From positions 1-64,000 of the forward strand of contig NZ_MLYR01000017.1 of NCBI RefSeq assembly GCF_001866655.1: DNA of 64,000 bases. Reading direction: 5' to 3'. The DNA comes from Bacillus sp. MUM 116 (GTDB taxonomy: Bacteria; Bacillota; Bacilli; Bacillales; Cytobacillaceae). Position numbers and translations under genes: made by a program. Shown here in pieces: positions 45,494 to 54,376 of the stretch (position 1 is its first letter; every line of letters starts with the position of its first letter). Below the pieces are notes generated by a model that was given only the letters and a program-made list of their open reading frames with translations, searched no databases and was not told the DNA's origin.

Positions 45494-46873
45494 ATGAGCA
45501 GAACATTACCTGTGAGTAAAAATGAATATATAGATGTAATTTTTGAAGATTTAACCCATGATGGGGCAGGAGTGGCAAAGGTCGACGGTTACCCGTTGTT
45601 CGTTCCGAACGGACTGCCTGGTGAAAAGGCTAAGGTAAAAGTAATCAAGGCGAACAAAGGCTACGGTTTTGGCCGTTTAATCGAAATTTATGAAAAAAGT
45701 CCTGATAGGATAGAGATTGACAGCAGTGAAGCCCATAAGTACGGCGGCTGTCAGCTTCAGCATATCAGCTATGAAGGGCAGCTAAAATATAAAGAAAATC
45801 AGGTACGGCAAGTGCTTACTAGGATTGGAAAGCTGGAGGACGTTAAGGTTCACCCGATTTTAGGTATGGAACATCCATGGCATTACCGCAATAAAGCCCA
45901 GGTTCCAGTCGGGGAAAAGGGTGGGAAGCTGATTTCAGGCTTTTTCAAACCAAGAAGCCATGAAATTGTTGATACAAATGAAAGCCTAATTCAAATCCCG
46001 GAAGTCAATGAAGCGATACAAGTGGTAAAAGAAATTTGCAGCGAGCTTCAGATCCCTGCCTACCAGGAAGAAACCCACAAAGGAGTTCTTCGTCATATTA
46101 TGGCTCGTTATGGTAAGCAAACCGATGAGTTAATGGTCGTGATTATTACTCGGACGCAAGAGATTTCGCAGAAAAACAAGTTGGTCGAAGAAATTGCCAA
46201 ACGGCTGCCAAAGGTGAAATCGATTGTTCATAACGTGAACTCGAAGCGGACAAACGTTATTCTCGGCGAAAAAACAACCGTATTATGGGGGAACGAATTT
46301 ATTTATGACTACATCGGGGATGTTAAGTTTGCGATTTCGGCACTTTCTTTTTATCAAGTGAACCCTGTGCAGACGAAAGTACTATATGATAAAGCACTCG
46401 AATATGCCGGGCTGACCGGTGAGGAAAAGGTTATTGATGCCTATTGCGGTATTGGAACGATTTCTTTATTTTTGGCGCAAAAGGCGAAAAAGGTTTTTGG
46501 GGTGGAAGTGGTTCCGGAAGCAATTGAGGATGCACGACGCAATGCATCTTTAAACGGTTTTACTAATGCAGAGTTTGCGGTTGGGGAATCGGAAGTGGTA
46601 ATCCCTAAGTGGTACAAGGAAGGCAATACCGCCGATGTATTGGTCGTCGATCCACCGCGTAAAGGCTGTGACGAAGCACTTCTGCAAACGATTATTGAAA
46701 TGAAGCCCAAAAAGGTTGTCTATGTATCCTGTAACCCGGCAACGTTGGCCCGGGATTTACGAATCCTCGAAGACGGCGGTTATAAAACAGTGGAAGTTCA
46801 GCCGGTGGATATGTTTCCGCAGACAACACACGTTGAGTGCGTCTCGCAACTCACTTTAAAGAAAGGCAACTAA
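45494..46873 (+). CDS. rlmCD: RlmCD-type 23S rRNA (uracil-C5)-methyltransferase, Fe-S ligands replaced
   Basis: A 459-residue enzyme matching B. subtilis YefA (RlmCD), which methylates U747 and U1939 of 23S rRNA. An N-terminal TRAM domain (about 5-65) precedes the central domain. The C-terminal methyltransferase has [38 protein letters not shown] and the catalytic cysteine in [12 protein letters not shown]. The [4Fe-4S] motif of the family, a C-x5-C-x2-C plus a fourth Cys, is altered: the positions are S77, Y83, C86 and S164, so only one ligand is left. The ATG follows GGAGAAAAGGAAG. The gene is divergent from lysR. Confidence 0.92.
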   Translation: MSRTLPVSKNEYIDVIFEDLTHDGAGVAKVDGYPLFVPNGLPGEKAKVKVIKANKGYGFGRLIEIYEKSPDRIEIDSSEAHKYGGCQLQHISYEGQLKYKENQVRQVLTRIGKLEDVKVHPILGMEHPWHYRNKAQVPVGEKGGKLISGFFKPRSHEIVDTNESLIQIPEVNEAIQVVKEICSELQIPAYQEETHKGVLRHIMARYGKQTDELMVVIITRTQEISQKNKLVEEIAKRLPKVKSIVHNVNSKRTNVILGEKTTVLWGNEFIYDYIGDVKFAISALSFYQVNPVQTKVLYDKALEYAGLTGEEKVIDAYCGIGTISLFLAQKAKKVFGVEVVPEAIEDARRNASLNGFTNAEFAVGESEVVIPKWYKEGNTADVLVVDPPRKGCDEALLQTIIEMKPKKVVYVSCNPATLARDLRILEDGGYKTVEVQPVDMFPQTTHVECVSQLTLKKGN

Positions 46874-46898
46874 CCCTTGTGGTTGTTGCCTATTTTTG
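46863..46898 (+). terminator. Terminator after rlmCD
   Basis: GGCAACTAACC and GGTTGTTGCC pair around a short loop and are followed by TATTTTTG; the stem overlaps the last codons. Confidence 0.75.
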
Positions 46899-47015
46899 TT
46901 CATCGAAAGGATTTACCTGTTTAGATGAATAATTATTTTACGGGTAAAAATTACTCCTGAATATGATTTGAATGAAGGAGGATACTAAGCAAAACACAAA
47001 AAGGGAGAATTTTCT

Positions 47016-48056
47016 ATGGACACGCTTATACCAATTAATATAAGTTCAAAAAAAACTGACCTAAGTGAAAAGCTTACCTCAGCAGAATTAGCTAAACTTT
47101 GGGCGACCTATATGGGTAACAGCATGTCAAAATGTATTTTACGGTATTATCTTCAACATGTTGAGGATCAAGATATTAAAACCTTATTAGAGAACGCATT
47201 AAAATTAAGCATGGAGTTCATGAAAACAATAGAAGAGATATTTAAGAAAGAAAATTTCCCGATTCCGAAAGGTTTTTCAGAAGAAGAAGATCTTAACGCT
47301 GGTGCTCCTCGTTTGTTTGAAGATGAATACTATGTTTTTTACCTTAGATACGTTGCGAAAGCAGGTATGAGTATTTATAACATAGCTGTACCGCTTGTTT
47401 ATAGAAAGGATGTAGAAGAGTTTTTTGTATATTGCATGGAGTCCACTATGGCTTTGATGAAACAAATCAAAGATATATTAATGGGTAAAGGACTCATTAT
47501 CCAACCACCTATTATTCCAATCCCCGATAAAGTGGAATTTGTTCATAAAAATTTTTTAAATGGTTTTTTGGGAGACATACGACCATTACACGCATTAGAA
47601 ATTACTCATCTTTACGATAATATTGAAAATAATGTAACAAGTAAAGCACTCATTATGTCATTTAGCCAGGTTGTAAAATCGAAAAAGATTCGAGATTTGT
47701 TTATACGAGGGAAAGAATTCACTCATAAACACATTGAAAACTATATGATAAAACTCCATGATGAAGATTTGCCTACGCCATCTTTTCTTGACCATTTGGT
47801 TACAAAATCAACCTTTGCTCCTTTTTCAGATAAATTAATGTTGTTTCATAAAATGGACATGTTCTCCATGAAAATTAGGTCATTTGGAAATTCTGCGGCG
47901 GTAAATGGTAGACATGATATAGGACTCATGTACACAAATTCATTACTGAACCTCGCATCATTTGTTAATGATGCAGCAAAGCTTATGGTTGAGAACGGTT
48001 GGATGGAGAAGCCCCCTTATGCAGTTGAAAGAAATAAGTTAGCAAATGAAGAGTAA
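47016..48056 (+). CDS. DUF3231 family protein
   Basis: A 346-residue, mostly helical protein of the DUF3231 family, which is confined to spore-forming Firmicutes and often annotated as coat-like. Two similar halves of about 165 residues are seen: the first begins LTSAELAKLWATYMGNSMSKCILRYYLQH, the second at about 185 begins PLHALEITHLYDNIENNVTSKALIMSF. Each suggests a ferritin-like helical bundle. No enzyme role is known. The ATG follows AAAAGGGAG. I found no clear sporulation promoter. It is monocistronic. Confidence 0.85.
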   Translation: MDTLIPINISSKKTDLSEKLTSAELAKLWATYMGNSMSKCILRYYLQHVEDQDIKTLLENALKLSMEFMKTIEEIFKKENFPIPKGFSEEEDLNAGAPRLFEDEYYVFYLRYVAKAGMSIYNIAVPLVYRKDVEEFFVYCMESTMALMKQIKDILMGKGLIIQPPIIPIPDKVEFVHKNFLNGFLGDIRPLHALEITHLYDNIENNVTSKALIMSFSQVVKSKKIRDLFIRGKEFTHKHIENYMIKLHDEDLPTPSFLDHLVTKSTFAPFSDKLMLFHKMDMFSMKIRSFGNSAAVNGRHDIGLMYTNSLLNLASFVNDAAKLMVENGWMEKPPYAVERNKLANEE

Positions 48057-48243
48057 CCATCCCATCTTTTTGAAAAGCTAAATGGATAAAATCCTTATAT
48101 ACCAATAAGATTTAGCTTGGTAATAATTGGCAACTGACTTTTCATCGATATTTTGGAAGGATTTGTCTTCAGTTTTTACACTAACAAGGGCTTTGATCCA
48201 ATAAGGAGTAACGCTTTTTCTTGAATATATTGCGAGGTTGCAG

Positions 48244-48274
48244 AAAAACGGCTAGCGGTAGCCCTAGCCGTTTT
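48244..48274 (-). terminator. Terminator of the CPBP remnant
   Basis: On the minus strand AAAACGGCTAG, an eight-base loop and CTAGCCGTTTTT form a perfect stem with a T-run, just past the stop. Confidence 0.85.
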
Positions 48275-48641
48275 ATCGTACAAATTTGTTTCGTAGCAAA
48301 TATACAAACAAAAACATGAACAAAGGCACAATGGAGCTGATCATTTCTAGAAACATGGATTGTGGTTCGTACATGGTTTTTATGATTCCCCCATCTGAAC
48401 TACCGAGGGTCCCGTTAAAGATACCGTAGCAGACGTTCAGCCCCCAATGGATGCCAGTGTCCGCCCAAAGCGAACCGGTTTTATAAATCGCATAGGTTAA
48501 CGATAGTCCGAGGATAAGAGAAAACAGCGTGTTAGATATACTGAACCCTTCATTCCAGGAGTCGTCTAAAGCATAAAGTATAAGGGAAATGATAAACACC
48601 CATTTCACAGGAATTCTCTCTTTTATTATTTTTTTGCCCAA
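48273..48641 (-). pseudogene. CPBP intramembrane protease remnant, 5' truncated
   Basis: The 122-residue frame matches only the C-terminal part of a CPBP (Abi) membrane protease: GLSLTYAIYKTGSLWADTGIHWGLNVCYG carries the second-motif His and Asn, but the first motif with EExxxR is absent. The only start is a TTG with a weak site, and an in-frame TAA lies four codons upstream. Sequence further upstream does not encode the missing half in any frame I could see. The gene is therefore a decayed remnant, though the terminator remains. Confidence 0.65.
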
Positions 48642-48755
48642 GTTACTTCCGATTTAACATTGAGTTACCTGCAAGTCAGTTCATCAATGTGCATATCTTA
48701 GTCATGTTTAAAGTTGCAAAGGAAAAGGGCATTAGTTTAATAAAATAAAAAGGTA

Positions 48756-48784
48756 TTGACAAAAAAATTTATAAGTAATATAAT
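48756..48784 (+). promoter_or_regulatory. Consensus sigma-A promoter of the mhq operon
   Basis: TTGACA (48756-48761), 17 bp, TATAAT (48779-48784): a perfect match to the vegetative consensus, directly followed by an MhqR-like box. Confidence 0.9.
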
Positions 48785-48802
48785 TATCTCGAATTAAAGA
48801 TA
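48785..48802 (+). promoter_or_regulatory. MhqR-like operator, promoter copy
   Basis: TATCTCGAATTAAAGATA matches the known MhqR box TATCTCGAATTCGAGATA at all but two positions in the right arm. It starts immediately after the -10, so bound repressor would block initiation and give autoregulation. Confidence 0.8.
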
Positions 48803-48837
48803 ATGTAATTAAAGGTATTTTTGAGGGGGTGAAATAA

Positions 48838-49260
48838 ATGGAGAGGAAATGCAATAATCAAGCCTTTCTGATATTAATGCAAACATCTAAAGCAATTCAT
48901 GATCGAATAAAGGAAGAAATGGCAGAAAAAAAGCTAGGTATTACGGAGTTTTCTGTTTTAGAGGTACTTTATCAAAAAGGAAAACAAACAATTCAACAAG
49001 TTGGAAATTGCATATTGATCTCAAGTGGTTCGATGACCTATGTAATAGATAAGCTGGAACAAAAAGGTTTATTAAGCCGGAATGCCTGTCCAGATGATCG
49101 CCGAGTTATACATGTAACATTAACTGATGATGGAAATGAATTGATGAATGAAATCATGCCGAAATATCATGAGTTAGTTGAAGATATGTTTGATTCACTA
49201 ATTTCTGATGAGGCAGAAACATTGGTGCATCTTTTAAAAAAAGTAAGGAAAAAAGTTTAA
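48838..49260 (+). CDS. mhqR: MarR-family repressor, MhqR-like
   Basis: A 140-residue winged-helix regulator of the DUF24/MarR class closest in layout to B. subtilis MhqR (YkvE): FSVLEVLYQKGKQTIQQVGNCILISSGSMTYVIDKLEQKGLLSR and PDDRRVIHVTLTDDG. MhqR represses quinone-detoxifying genes and is released by methylhydroquinone or catechol. It sits first in an operon with a DoxX protein, a carboxylesterase and a glyoxalase, and boxes for it lie at 48785 and 49283. In B. subtilis mhqR is unlinked to its targets. The ATG follows GAGGGGGTG. Confidence 0.88.
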   Translation: MERKCNNQAFLILMQTSKAIHDRIKEEMAEKKLGITEFSVLEVLYQKGKQTIQQVGNCILISSGSMTYVIDKLEQKGLLSRNACPDDRRVIHVTLTDDGNELMNEIMPKYHELVEDMFDSLISDEAETLVHLLKKVRKKV

Positions 49261-49282
49261 GCTTACATTTTTTTTAAAACAA

Positions 49283-49300
49283 TATCTCGAATTCGAGACA
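49283..49300 (+). promoter_or_regulatory. MhqR-like operator, internal copy
   Basis: TATCTCGAATTCGAGACA differs from the published MhqR box consensus only at the second-to-last base of the right arm. It lies 26 bp upstream of doxX and suggests a second regulated promoter inside the operon. Confidence 0.8.
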
Positions 49301-49325
49301 AAATGACATTTAGGAGGATTTTAAC

Positions 49326-49724
49326 ATGATAAATATTGGTTTATTAATAATTCGTTTGGTAGTGGGTTTACTTTTTGTGGGTCACGGTACTCAAAAATTA
49401 TTTGGTTGGTTCGGTGGTTATGGTTTAAAAGGTACAGGAGGTTGGTTTGAATCCATTGGTATGAAACCAGGGGTAACCATGGCTCTATTTGCTGGATTAG
49501 CAGAACTTGTTGGGGGAATATTGTTTGCATTAGGGCTTTTAACTCCACTTGCAGGAATTATCATTGCGGGAACCATGGTAATGGCGATTGCGAAAGTGCA
49601 CGGTCCAAATGGAATATGGGCAACATCAAATGGTTATGAGTATAACTTAACTTTGCTTGCAGTTGCAATCGGTATGGCTTTAGTTGGACCTGGTCAATAT
49701 GCTTTAGATGCATTTTTATTCTAA
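49326..49724 (+). CDS. mhqP: DoxX family membrane protein, MhqP-like
   Basis: A 132-residue four-helix membrane protein of the DoxX family. The start [27 protein letters not shown] is the family signature, followed by [27 protein letters not shown]. In B. subtilis MhqP belongs to the mhqNOP operon and helps protect against quinones, perhaps by handling membrane quinone damage; the activity is unknown. The ATG follows TAGGAGG. An MhqR box lies just upstream. Confidence 0.9.
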   Translation: MINIGLLIIRLVVGLLFVGHGTQKLFGWFGGYGLKGTGGWFESIGMKPGVTMALFAGLAELVGGILFALGLLTPLAGIIIAGTMVMAIAKVHGPNGIWATSNGYEYNLTLLAVAIGMALVGPGQYALDAFLF

Positions 49725-49755
49725 AAATCTCTGTGTTTTGAAAGGGGGAAAAATA

Positions 49756-50376
49756 ATGAAACACATATTTCAAAAAGGCTCGAACCCATTAAAACCTACT
49801 TTATTATTGCTTCATGGTACCGGAGGAAATGAACTAGACCTTTTACCTCTTGCAGGGAGAATTGATGATGAGGCGCACTTTTTAAGTGTGCGTGGGAATG
49901 TATTAGAAAATGGAATGCCTCGTTTCTTCCGAAGATTAGCAGAAGGAGTATTTGATGAAGAGGATCTAAAATTTCGAACAAAAGAATTAAATGAATTTCT
50001 TGATGAAGCAGCACAAAAATATGATTTTGATCGAAATAACATTTTTGCAGTTGGATATTCAAATGGTGCAAATATTGCTGCAAGTTTATTGTTTCACTAT
50101 CAAAATGCTTTAAAGGGCGCTATTCTCCACCATCCTATGGTGCCGATAAAAGGCATGGACCTTCCTGTTTTATTAGGAAAATCAATTTTTATTACGGCTG
50201 GAAAAAACGATCCATTAATTTCACCATTGGAATCAGTTGAACTGCAATCGTTATTAGAAAAGGCTCAGGCAAATGTAGAGCTTCATTGGGAAAATAGGGG
50301 ACATCAATTGACCATTGAAGAAGTAGAGGCTGCAGCCAAATGGTATAAAAAAGTTATTAAAACGAAAAAAGATTGA
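49756..50376 (+). CDS. mhqD: Carboxylesterase/phospholipase, MhqD-like
   Basis: A 206-residue alpha/beta hydrolase of the phospholipase/carboxylesterase family, like B. subtilis MhqD (YodD). The triad is S102 in GYSNGANIAAS, D152 in AGKNDPLIS and H183 in RGHQLT; the oxyanion region is LLHGTGGNELD. I start at ATG 49756 after AAAGGGGG; a frame from 49708 overlaps doxX. The natural substrate is unknown; MhqD is induced by quinones together with ring-cleaving dioxygenases. It lies 31 bp after doxX and 60 bp before mhqO. Confidence 0.9.
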   Translation: MKHIFQKGSNPLKPTLLLLHGTGGNELDLLPLAGRIDDEAHFLSVRGNVLENGMPRFFRRLAEGVFDEEDLKFRTKELNEFLDEAAQKYDFDRNNIFAVGYSNGANIAASLLFHYQNALKGAILHHPMVPIKGMDLPVLLGKSIFITAGKNDPLISPLESVELQSLLEKAQANVELHWENRGHQLTIEEVEAAAKWYKKVIKTKKD

Positions 50377-50436
50377 GAAAAAGTTACAACCAATAATCTT
50401 AACTTAAAAATCTTAGCTTTCTTGGAGGTATATATA

Positions 50437-51414
50437 ATGAACCATTTAAAAGGAATCCACCATGTAACAGCGATTACAAGTAGTGCAGAAAAGAACTATG
50501 AATTTTTCACTTATGTTTTAGGTATGCGTTTAGTTAAGAAAACGGTAAATCAAGATGATATTCAAACCTATCATTTATTTTTTGCAGATGATAAAGGCAG
50601 CGCAGGCACAGACATGACTTTCTTTGACTTCCCCGGCATTCCGAAAGGCGTACATGGAACAAACGAAATTTCAAAGACATCGTTCCGTGTACCAAGTGAT
50701 GCAGCATTAGACTATTGGGTAAAACGGTTTGATCGTCTAGAAGTCAAACATAATGGAATCAAAGAACAATTTGGCAAGAGAACTCTCTCTTTCGTTGATT
50801 TTGATGATCAACAATACCAATTGATTTCAGATGAATTCAATAAAGGGGTGGAATCCGGTACACCATGGAAAAATGGTCCAATTCCATTAGAATTTGCAAT
50901 TACTGGTTTAGGACCTGTTTTTGTTCGTATTGCGAACTTTGATTACTTTAAAGAAATGATGGAAAAAGTTCTGCTATTTAAAGAGATTGCTCAAGAAGGA
51001 TCATTCCATTTGTTTGAAGTTGGTGAAGGTGGTAATGGCGCCTCAGTCATTGTGGAATATAACGCGGTTCTTCCTGAAGCCCGACAAGGTTTTGGTACGG
51101 TACACCATGCGGCATTCCGAGTAGAGGATCGCCCAGTATTAGAGGAATGGATTGAGCGGATGAGTAGTTTTGGATTCCATACATCTGGTTATGTAAATCG
51201 TCACTTTTTTGAGTCATTATACGCAAGAGTTGCACCACAAATTTTATTTGAGTTTGCTACCGATGGCCCTGGCTTTATGGGAGATGAACCTTATGAAACA
51301 CTAGGGGAAAAGTTATCCCTACCTCCGTTTTTAGAGCCTAAGCGTGCAGAAATAGAAAAATTAGTTCGCCCAATTGATACAGTGAGAAGTTCAAAGGAAT
51401 TCATTAAAGAATAA
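50437..51414 (+). CDS. mhqO: Ring-cleaving dioxygenase (glyoxalase fold), MhqO-like
   Basis: A 325-residue protein with two vicinal-oxygen-chelate domains. Metal ligands are suggested by GIHHVTAI (first domain) and TVHHAAFRV (second), with a glutamate in the FEFATDGPGF region. It matches the MhqO/MhqA/MhqE family that protects B. subtilis from methylhydroquinone, thought to open the aromatic ring. The ATG follows CTTGGAGG. It ends the mhq operon, with a terminator 65 bp beyond. Confidence 0.9.
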   Translation: MNHLKGIHHVTAITSSAEKNYEFFTYVLGMRLVKKTVNQDDIQTYHLFFADDKGSAGTDMTFFDFPGIPKGVHGTNEISKTSFRVPSDAALDYWVKRFDRLEVKHNGIKEQFGKRTLSFVDFDDQQYQLISDEFNKGVESGTPWKNGPIPLEFAITGLGPVFVRIANFDYFKEMMEKVLLFKEIAQEGSFHLFEVGEGGNGASVIVEYNAVLPEARQGFGTVHHAAFRVEDRPVLEEWIERMSSFGFHTSGYVNRHFFESLYARVAPQILFEFATDGPGFMGDEPYETLGEKLSLPPFLEPKRAEIEKLVRPIDTVRSSKEFIKE

Positions 51415-51479
51415 AAGTCATATCTCATCAAGCTCCCCCTGTTGGACCATAACGATGGGGTTCGTCTTAGATTGTAGAC

Positions 51480-51516
51480 AAAAGGCATCCAAATGAACCG
51501 ATTTGGATGCCTTTTT
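51480..51516. terminator. Terminator of the mhq operon
   Basis: AAAAGGCATCCAAAT, loop GAACCG, and ATTTGGATGCCTTTTT form a perfect 15-bp stem with A and T runs on both sides. Confidence 0.92.
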
Positions 51517-51639
51517 CCATTTTAAGCTTACTTAATCATATAATTTATTGTAAACTGAATTTGCACAATTATTTAAACGATTTATTATAAAATAATTATT
51601 TATAGATACTAAAACTATTTTAAATAGGTGGAAACTAAC

Positions 51640-52212
51640 ATGACAAATATTAACAATAAAAAAGAGTTGTCACTAGAGCAACGTGAAGAATTACTCAGAT
51701 CATTGAAAGCCCGTTTTGAGAAAAACATGGACCGCCATAAAGGTCTTGAATGGGCTAAAGTTCAAGCAAAGCTAGAAACTAATCCAGAAAAACTGTGGTC
51801 GCTTAATGAAATGGAAAGAACTGGCGGTGAACCGGATGTTGTTGTTCATGATAAAAAGGCGGGCGAATATATTTTTTATGATTGTTCAGCAGAAAGCCCT
51901 AAAGGCCGCAGAAGTGTTTGTTACGACCGTGAAGCCTTGGAGTCAAGGAAACAACACAAACCACAAAACAACGCTATTGATATGGCTGCTGACATAGGTA
52001 TTGAGATTTTAACGGAAGAACTATACAGGGAGCTGCAGAAACTTGGACATTTCGATACTAAAACATCTAGCTGGGTGAAAACACCTGCTAATATTAGAAA
52101 ACTAGGTGGGGCCATCTTTTGTGATCGTCGCTTCGATACTGTCTTTGTGTACCACAATGGAGCAGAATCCTATTATGCTGGCAGAGGTTTCCGCGGCTCG
52201 CTAAGGGTCTAA
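51640..52212 (+). CDS. DUF4256 family protein
   Basis: A 190-residue cytosolic protein of the DUF4256 family. Conserved segments are LWSLNEMERTGGEPDVV, YIFYDCSAESPKGRRSVCYDREALESRK, and at the C-terminus GGAIFCDRRFDTVFVYHNGAESYY followed by RGFRG. The function is unknown. I start at ATG 51640 after ATAGGTGG; the GTG at 51628 overlaps the site. It is monocistronic. Confidence 0.88.
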   Translation: MTNINNKKELSLEQREELLRSLKARFEKNMDRHKGLEWAKVQAKLETNPEKLWSLNEMERTGGEPDVVVHDKKAGEYIFYDCSAESPKGRRSVCYDREALESRKQHKPQNNAIDMAADIGIEILTEELYRELQKLGHFDTKTSSWVKTPANIRKLGGAIFCDRRFDTVFVYHNGAESYYAGRGFRGSLRV

Positions 52213-52341
52213 ATTTTGGTGTGTGTTTTATCCAAATGTAGAAGGTGAGAGTTAATAGGAAAGAAAAGCGGGTTGAAATATATAGCCGATCTTATGATGA
52301 AAAATCCCTCAAAATAAAATTCGAAATAGTGTTTTAAGATT

Positions 52342-52367
52342 ACCGGGCATAAAATGCCCGGTTTTTT
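52342..52367 (+). terminator. Terminator after the DUF4256 gene
   Basis: ACCGGGCAT, loop AAA, ATGCCCGGT and T6 form a perfect stem. It lies about 130 bp beyond the stop. Confidence 0.9.
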
Positions 52368-52394
52368 CGTATCAAAAAGCAAAAAAACTATTTC

Positions 52395-52426
52395 TTTTCA
52401 CCAAGTTTTCACCATTCACTTATAAA
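52395..52426 (+). promoter_or_regulatory. OmpR-type direct repeat and -10 of the pspA operon
   Basis: TTTTCACC at 52395 and 52406 repeat with an 11-bp period, and a partial ATTCAC follows. TATAAA (52421-52426) is the probable -10, so the repeats cover the -35. The two-component system at 53702-55772 is the likely regulator. Confidence 0.5.
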
Positions 52427-52462
52427 CTACTAACTATCAAGGAACGAAAGGAGGAAAAAGAA

Positions 52463-52876
52463 ATGAATAAGAAAAAGGCAATCATTTGGGGTGTGATCGT
52501 CACCTCAGCCATTTTGGTGTTCAATCTACTGCATGAGATTCTCAGAGGCCACCGGGGATTTGCCGGCCGACCACATGAAGAATACGGTGAAATGGGACAA
52601 GCAGGTGGTTATGGGGTACAGGGAGGATTTGGCGGCCACCACCATTTCATGTATGCTCCTCACCACGAAGGAGGCGTCCCATGGCTGGCCCTTATAATTG
52701 GAATAACTCTACTAGTTCTTCTAGTAAGATGGCTGAGAAAAAAAGCAAAATCTTCTTCAATGAACGAGTTTATTGACACTGCAATGTTAAGTGCTCAAAC
52801 ACCCGTTATGACACAAAATGCAAGAATTTTAGATCAATGGGAAAAAAATCTTACAGACAAAAAGGAGAATGAATAA
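52463..52876 (+). CDS. Small membrane protein with Gly/His-rich loop, pspA partner
   Basis: A 137-residue protein. A first hydrophobic helix (about 7-24) is followed by a Gly/His-rich segment (AGGYGVQGGFGGHHHFMYAPHHEGG), then a second helix (about 73-88) and a cytosolic tail with NARILDQWEKNL. I do not recognise the family. The layout, a small membrane protein directly before a PspA gene, resembles LiaI-LiaH of B. subtilis, where the membrane protein anchors the PspA; that is inference. The ATG follows GAAAGGAGG. The stop precedes pspA by one base. Confidence 0.75.
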   Translation: MNKKKAIIWGVIVTSAILVFNLLHEILRGHRGFAGRPHEEYGEMGQAGGYGVQGGFGGHHHFMYAPHHEGGVPWLALIIGITLLVLLVRWLRKKAKSSSMNEFIDTAMLSAQTPVMTQNARILDQWEKNLTDKKENE

Positions 52877-52877
52877 A

Positions 52878-53552
52878 ATGGGTATTTTTAAAAGATTAAA
52901 AACCATTACAATGGCTGAAATCAATGGATTATTGGACGGACTAGAAGATCCGATTGCAATGCTTAATGAATACTCAAGGGAAATGGAACAAGAAATTGCA
53001 AAAGGGCAAAAAGCTTTAGCCAGACAAATTTTTGTAGAAAAAAGACAAGAAGCTCATATTTCTGAAGCGAAAGCATTAGTAGTCAAGAGAGCACGCCAGG
53101 CAGAACTGGCGATGGACCGCGGGGAAGAGACAATCGCTAAATTGGCAGTCCAGGAAAAGCTCACCTGCGAAAAACAGGTAAGCCTTTATCAGGAGCAACT
53201 TCAGTCCATTAAGGAACAAACACAAATCCTTATGGAAAAATTAGAGAAGCTAACAGAAACCTATCAGCAAATGCAGCAAAAGAAAATCCTCCTCGCTTCA
53301 AGAGCCAATGTAGCGCAGTCAATGAAACAAATACAAAAAGCTACGGTTTCCTTTCAAACAGACTCGATTGCCATAGGAATCACCCGGGCTGAAGAAAGGA
53401 TTTTACAAATGGAGGCGGAGGTACAGGCTGGAAACCAATTTTCTGCTCCTTTAACGCAGTTTGAATATTTGAACCAAAATTCGATCAGTGATGAGGAAGT
53501 ATATTCCGAACTTGAAAAACTTAAGAGTAAAAAAAAGGAAATCTTATCATAG
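52878..53552 (+). CDS. PspA/IM30 family protein
   Basis: A 224-residue coiled-coil protein of the PspA/LiaH/Vipp1 family. It starts MGIFKRLKTITMAEINGLLDGLEDPIAMLNEYSREMEQEI, the amphipathic N-terminal helix and first coil, and continues as a long Gln/Glu/Lys-rich coil to about 205. It binds the inner face of the membrane under stress and maintains its integrity. I start at ATG 52878, ten bases after AAGGAG; the ATG at 52869 is too close. It is cotranscribed with the preceding membrane protein. A terminator follows. Confidence 0.92.
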   Translation: MGIFKRLKTITMAEINGLLDGLEDPIAMLNEYSREMEQEIAKGQKALARQIFVEKRQEAHISEAKALVVKRARQAELAMDRGEETIAKLAVQEKLTCEKQVSLYQEQLQSIKEQTQILMEKLEKLTETYQQMQQKKILLASRANVAQSMKQIQKATVSFQTDSIAIGITRAEERILQMEAEVQAGNQFSAPLTQFEYLNQNSISDEEVYSELEKLKSKKKEILS

Positions 53553-53555
53553 CTG

Positions 53556-53587
53556 AAGGGGAGCATCCAAAATTGGTGCTCCCTTTT
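53556..53587 (+). terminator. Terminator after pspA
   Basis: GGGAGCA and TGCTCCC with an inner TCCAAAATTGG stretch, followed by TTTTCC, lie just after the pspA stop. Confidence 0.8.
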
Positions 53588-53631
53588 CCTATTTTGCAAT
53601 AGTAAAGGCGCTTCCATATCCCTAAAAAATC

Positions 53632-53648
53632 TTAAGTTAAGGTTAAGG
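53632..53648 (+). promoter_or_regulatory. TTAAG direct repeats upstream of the response regulator gene
   Basis: TTAAG (53632), TTAAGG (53637) and TTAAGG (53643); the outer copies are 11 bp apart, as for OmpR-family sites. The position about 55 bp before the start suggests autoregulation. Confidence 0.4.
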
Positions 53649-53701
53649 ATGAGAAGGTAAGATTTGAGTAATCAGACTTGAATTTTAAGGAGCATACCGC
53701 C

Positions 53702-54376
53702 ATGAATATTTTATTAGCAGAAGATGATGTGCGACTCGGAGAGTTAATCGTATATATGCTTAAAAAGAAAGGCGCCTACAATATTGAATGGGTAACGGAG
53801 GGAGAAGACGCTTATTATTATGCAACTTCTGCCCACTATGATGTAATCATTATGGATTGGATGATGCCGAATGGGACGGGAGTAGAAATTTGCAGCCGTT
53901 TAAGACAACAAGGATACCCGGGAGCCATCTTAATGCTAACTGCAAAAGATGCTGTCCAGGACAGAATAGATGGGCTGGATTCCGGCGCGGATGATTACCT
54001 AGTAAAACCATTTGAAATCGACGAGCTTTTGGCCCGCCTACGTGCACTATGCCGCCGCAACTATGCACCAATATTGGAAGAAGAAGTCAAGATACATGGG
54101 TTGATTCTAAACCGGATGAGCCATATGGTATGCAGCGATAAGGAGAAAATACAACTTAGTCCTCGTGAATTTCAGCTTCTCGACCTTTTAATTCAGAATA
54201 AGGGGCAGGTACTGCCACGGGAACTTATTTTTGACCGTATTTGGGGAGGAGATTCGGAGGTTGCTCCCAAAATCATTGATGCGACTGTGAAATTGATACG
54301 TAAAAAGCTGGGATCCCTCGAGAAACAAGATTTGCTTCAAAGCGTTAGAGGGGTGGGGTATCGACTTGAACAATAA
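53702..54376 (+). CDS. OmpR-family response regulator of the pspA module
   Basis: A 224-residue regulator: receiver with AEDD, D52 in VIIMDWMMPNGTG, LTAKDA and the lysine in VKPFEI; winged helix with SPREFQLLDLLIQNKGQ, KIIDATVKLIRKKL and VRGVGYRLE. I start at ATG 53702 after AAGGAG; a frame from 53678 lacks a site. Its end overlaps the kinase gene by 11 bases. It does not belong to the NarL-type LiaR family, so this is a different stress circuit despite the LiaIH-like target genes. Confidence 0.92.
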   Translation: MNILLAEDDVRLGELIVYMLKKKGAYNIEWVTEGEDAYYYATSAHYDVIIMDWMMPNGTGVEICSRLRQQGYPGAILMLTAKDAVQDRIDGLDSGADDYLVKPFEIDELLARLRALCRRNYAPILEEEVKIHGLILNRMSHMVCSDKEKIQLSPREFQLLDLLIQNKGQVLPRELIFDRIWGGDSEVAPKIIDATVKLIRKKLGSLEKQDLLQSVRGVGYRLEQ

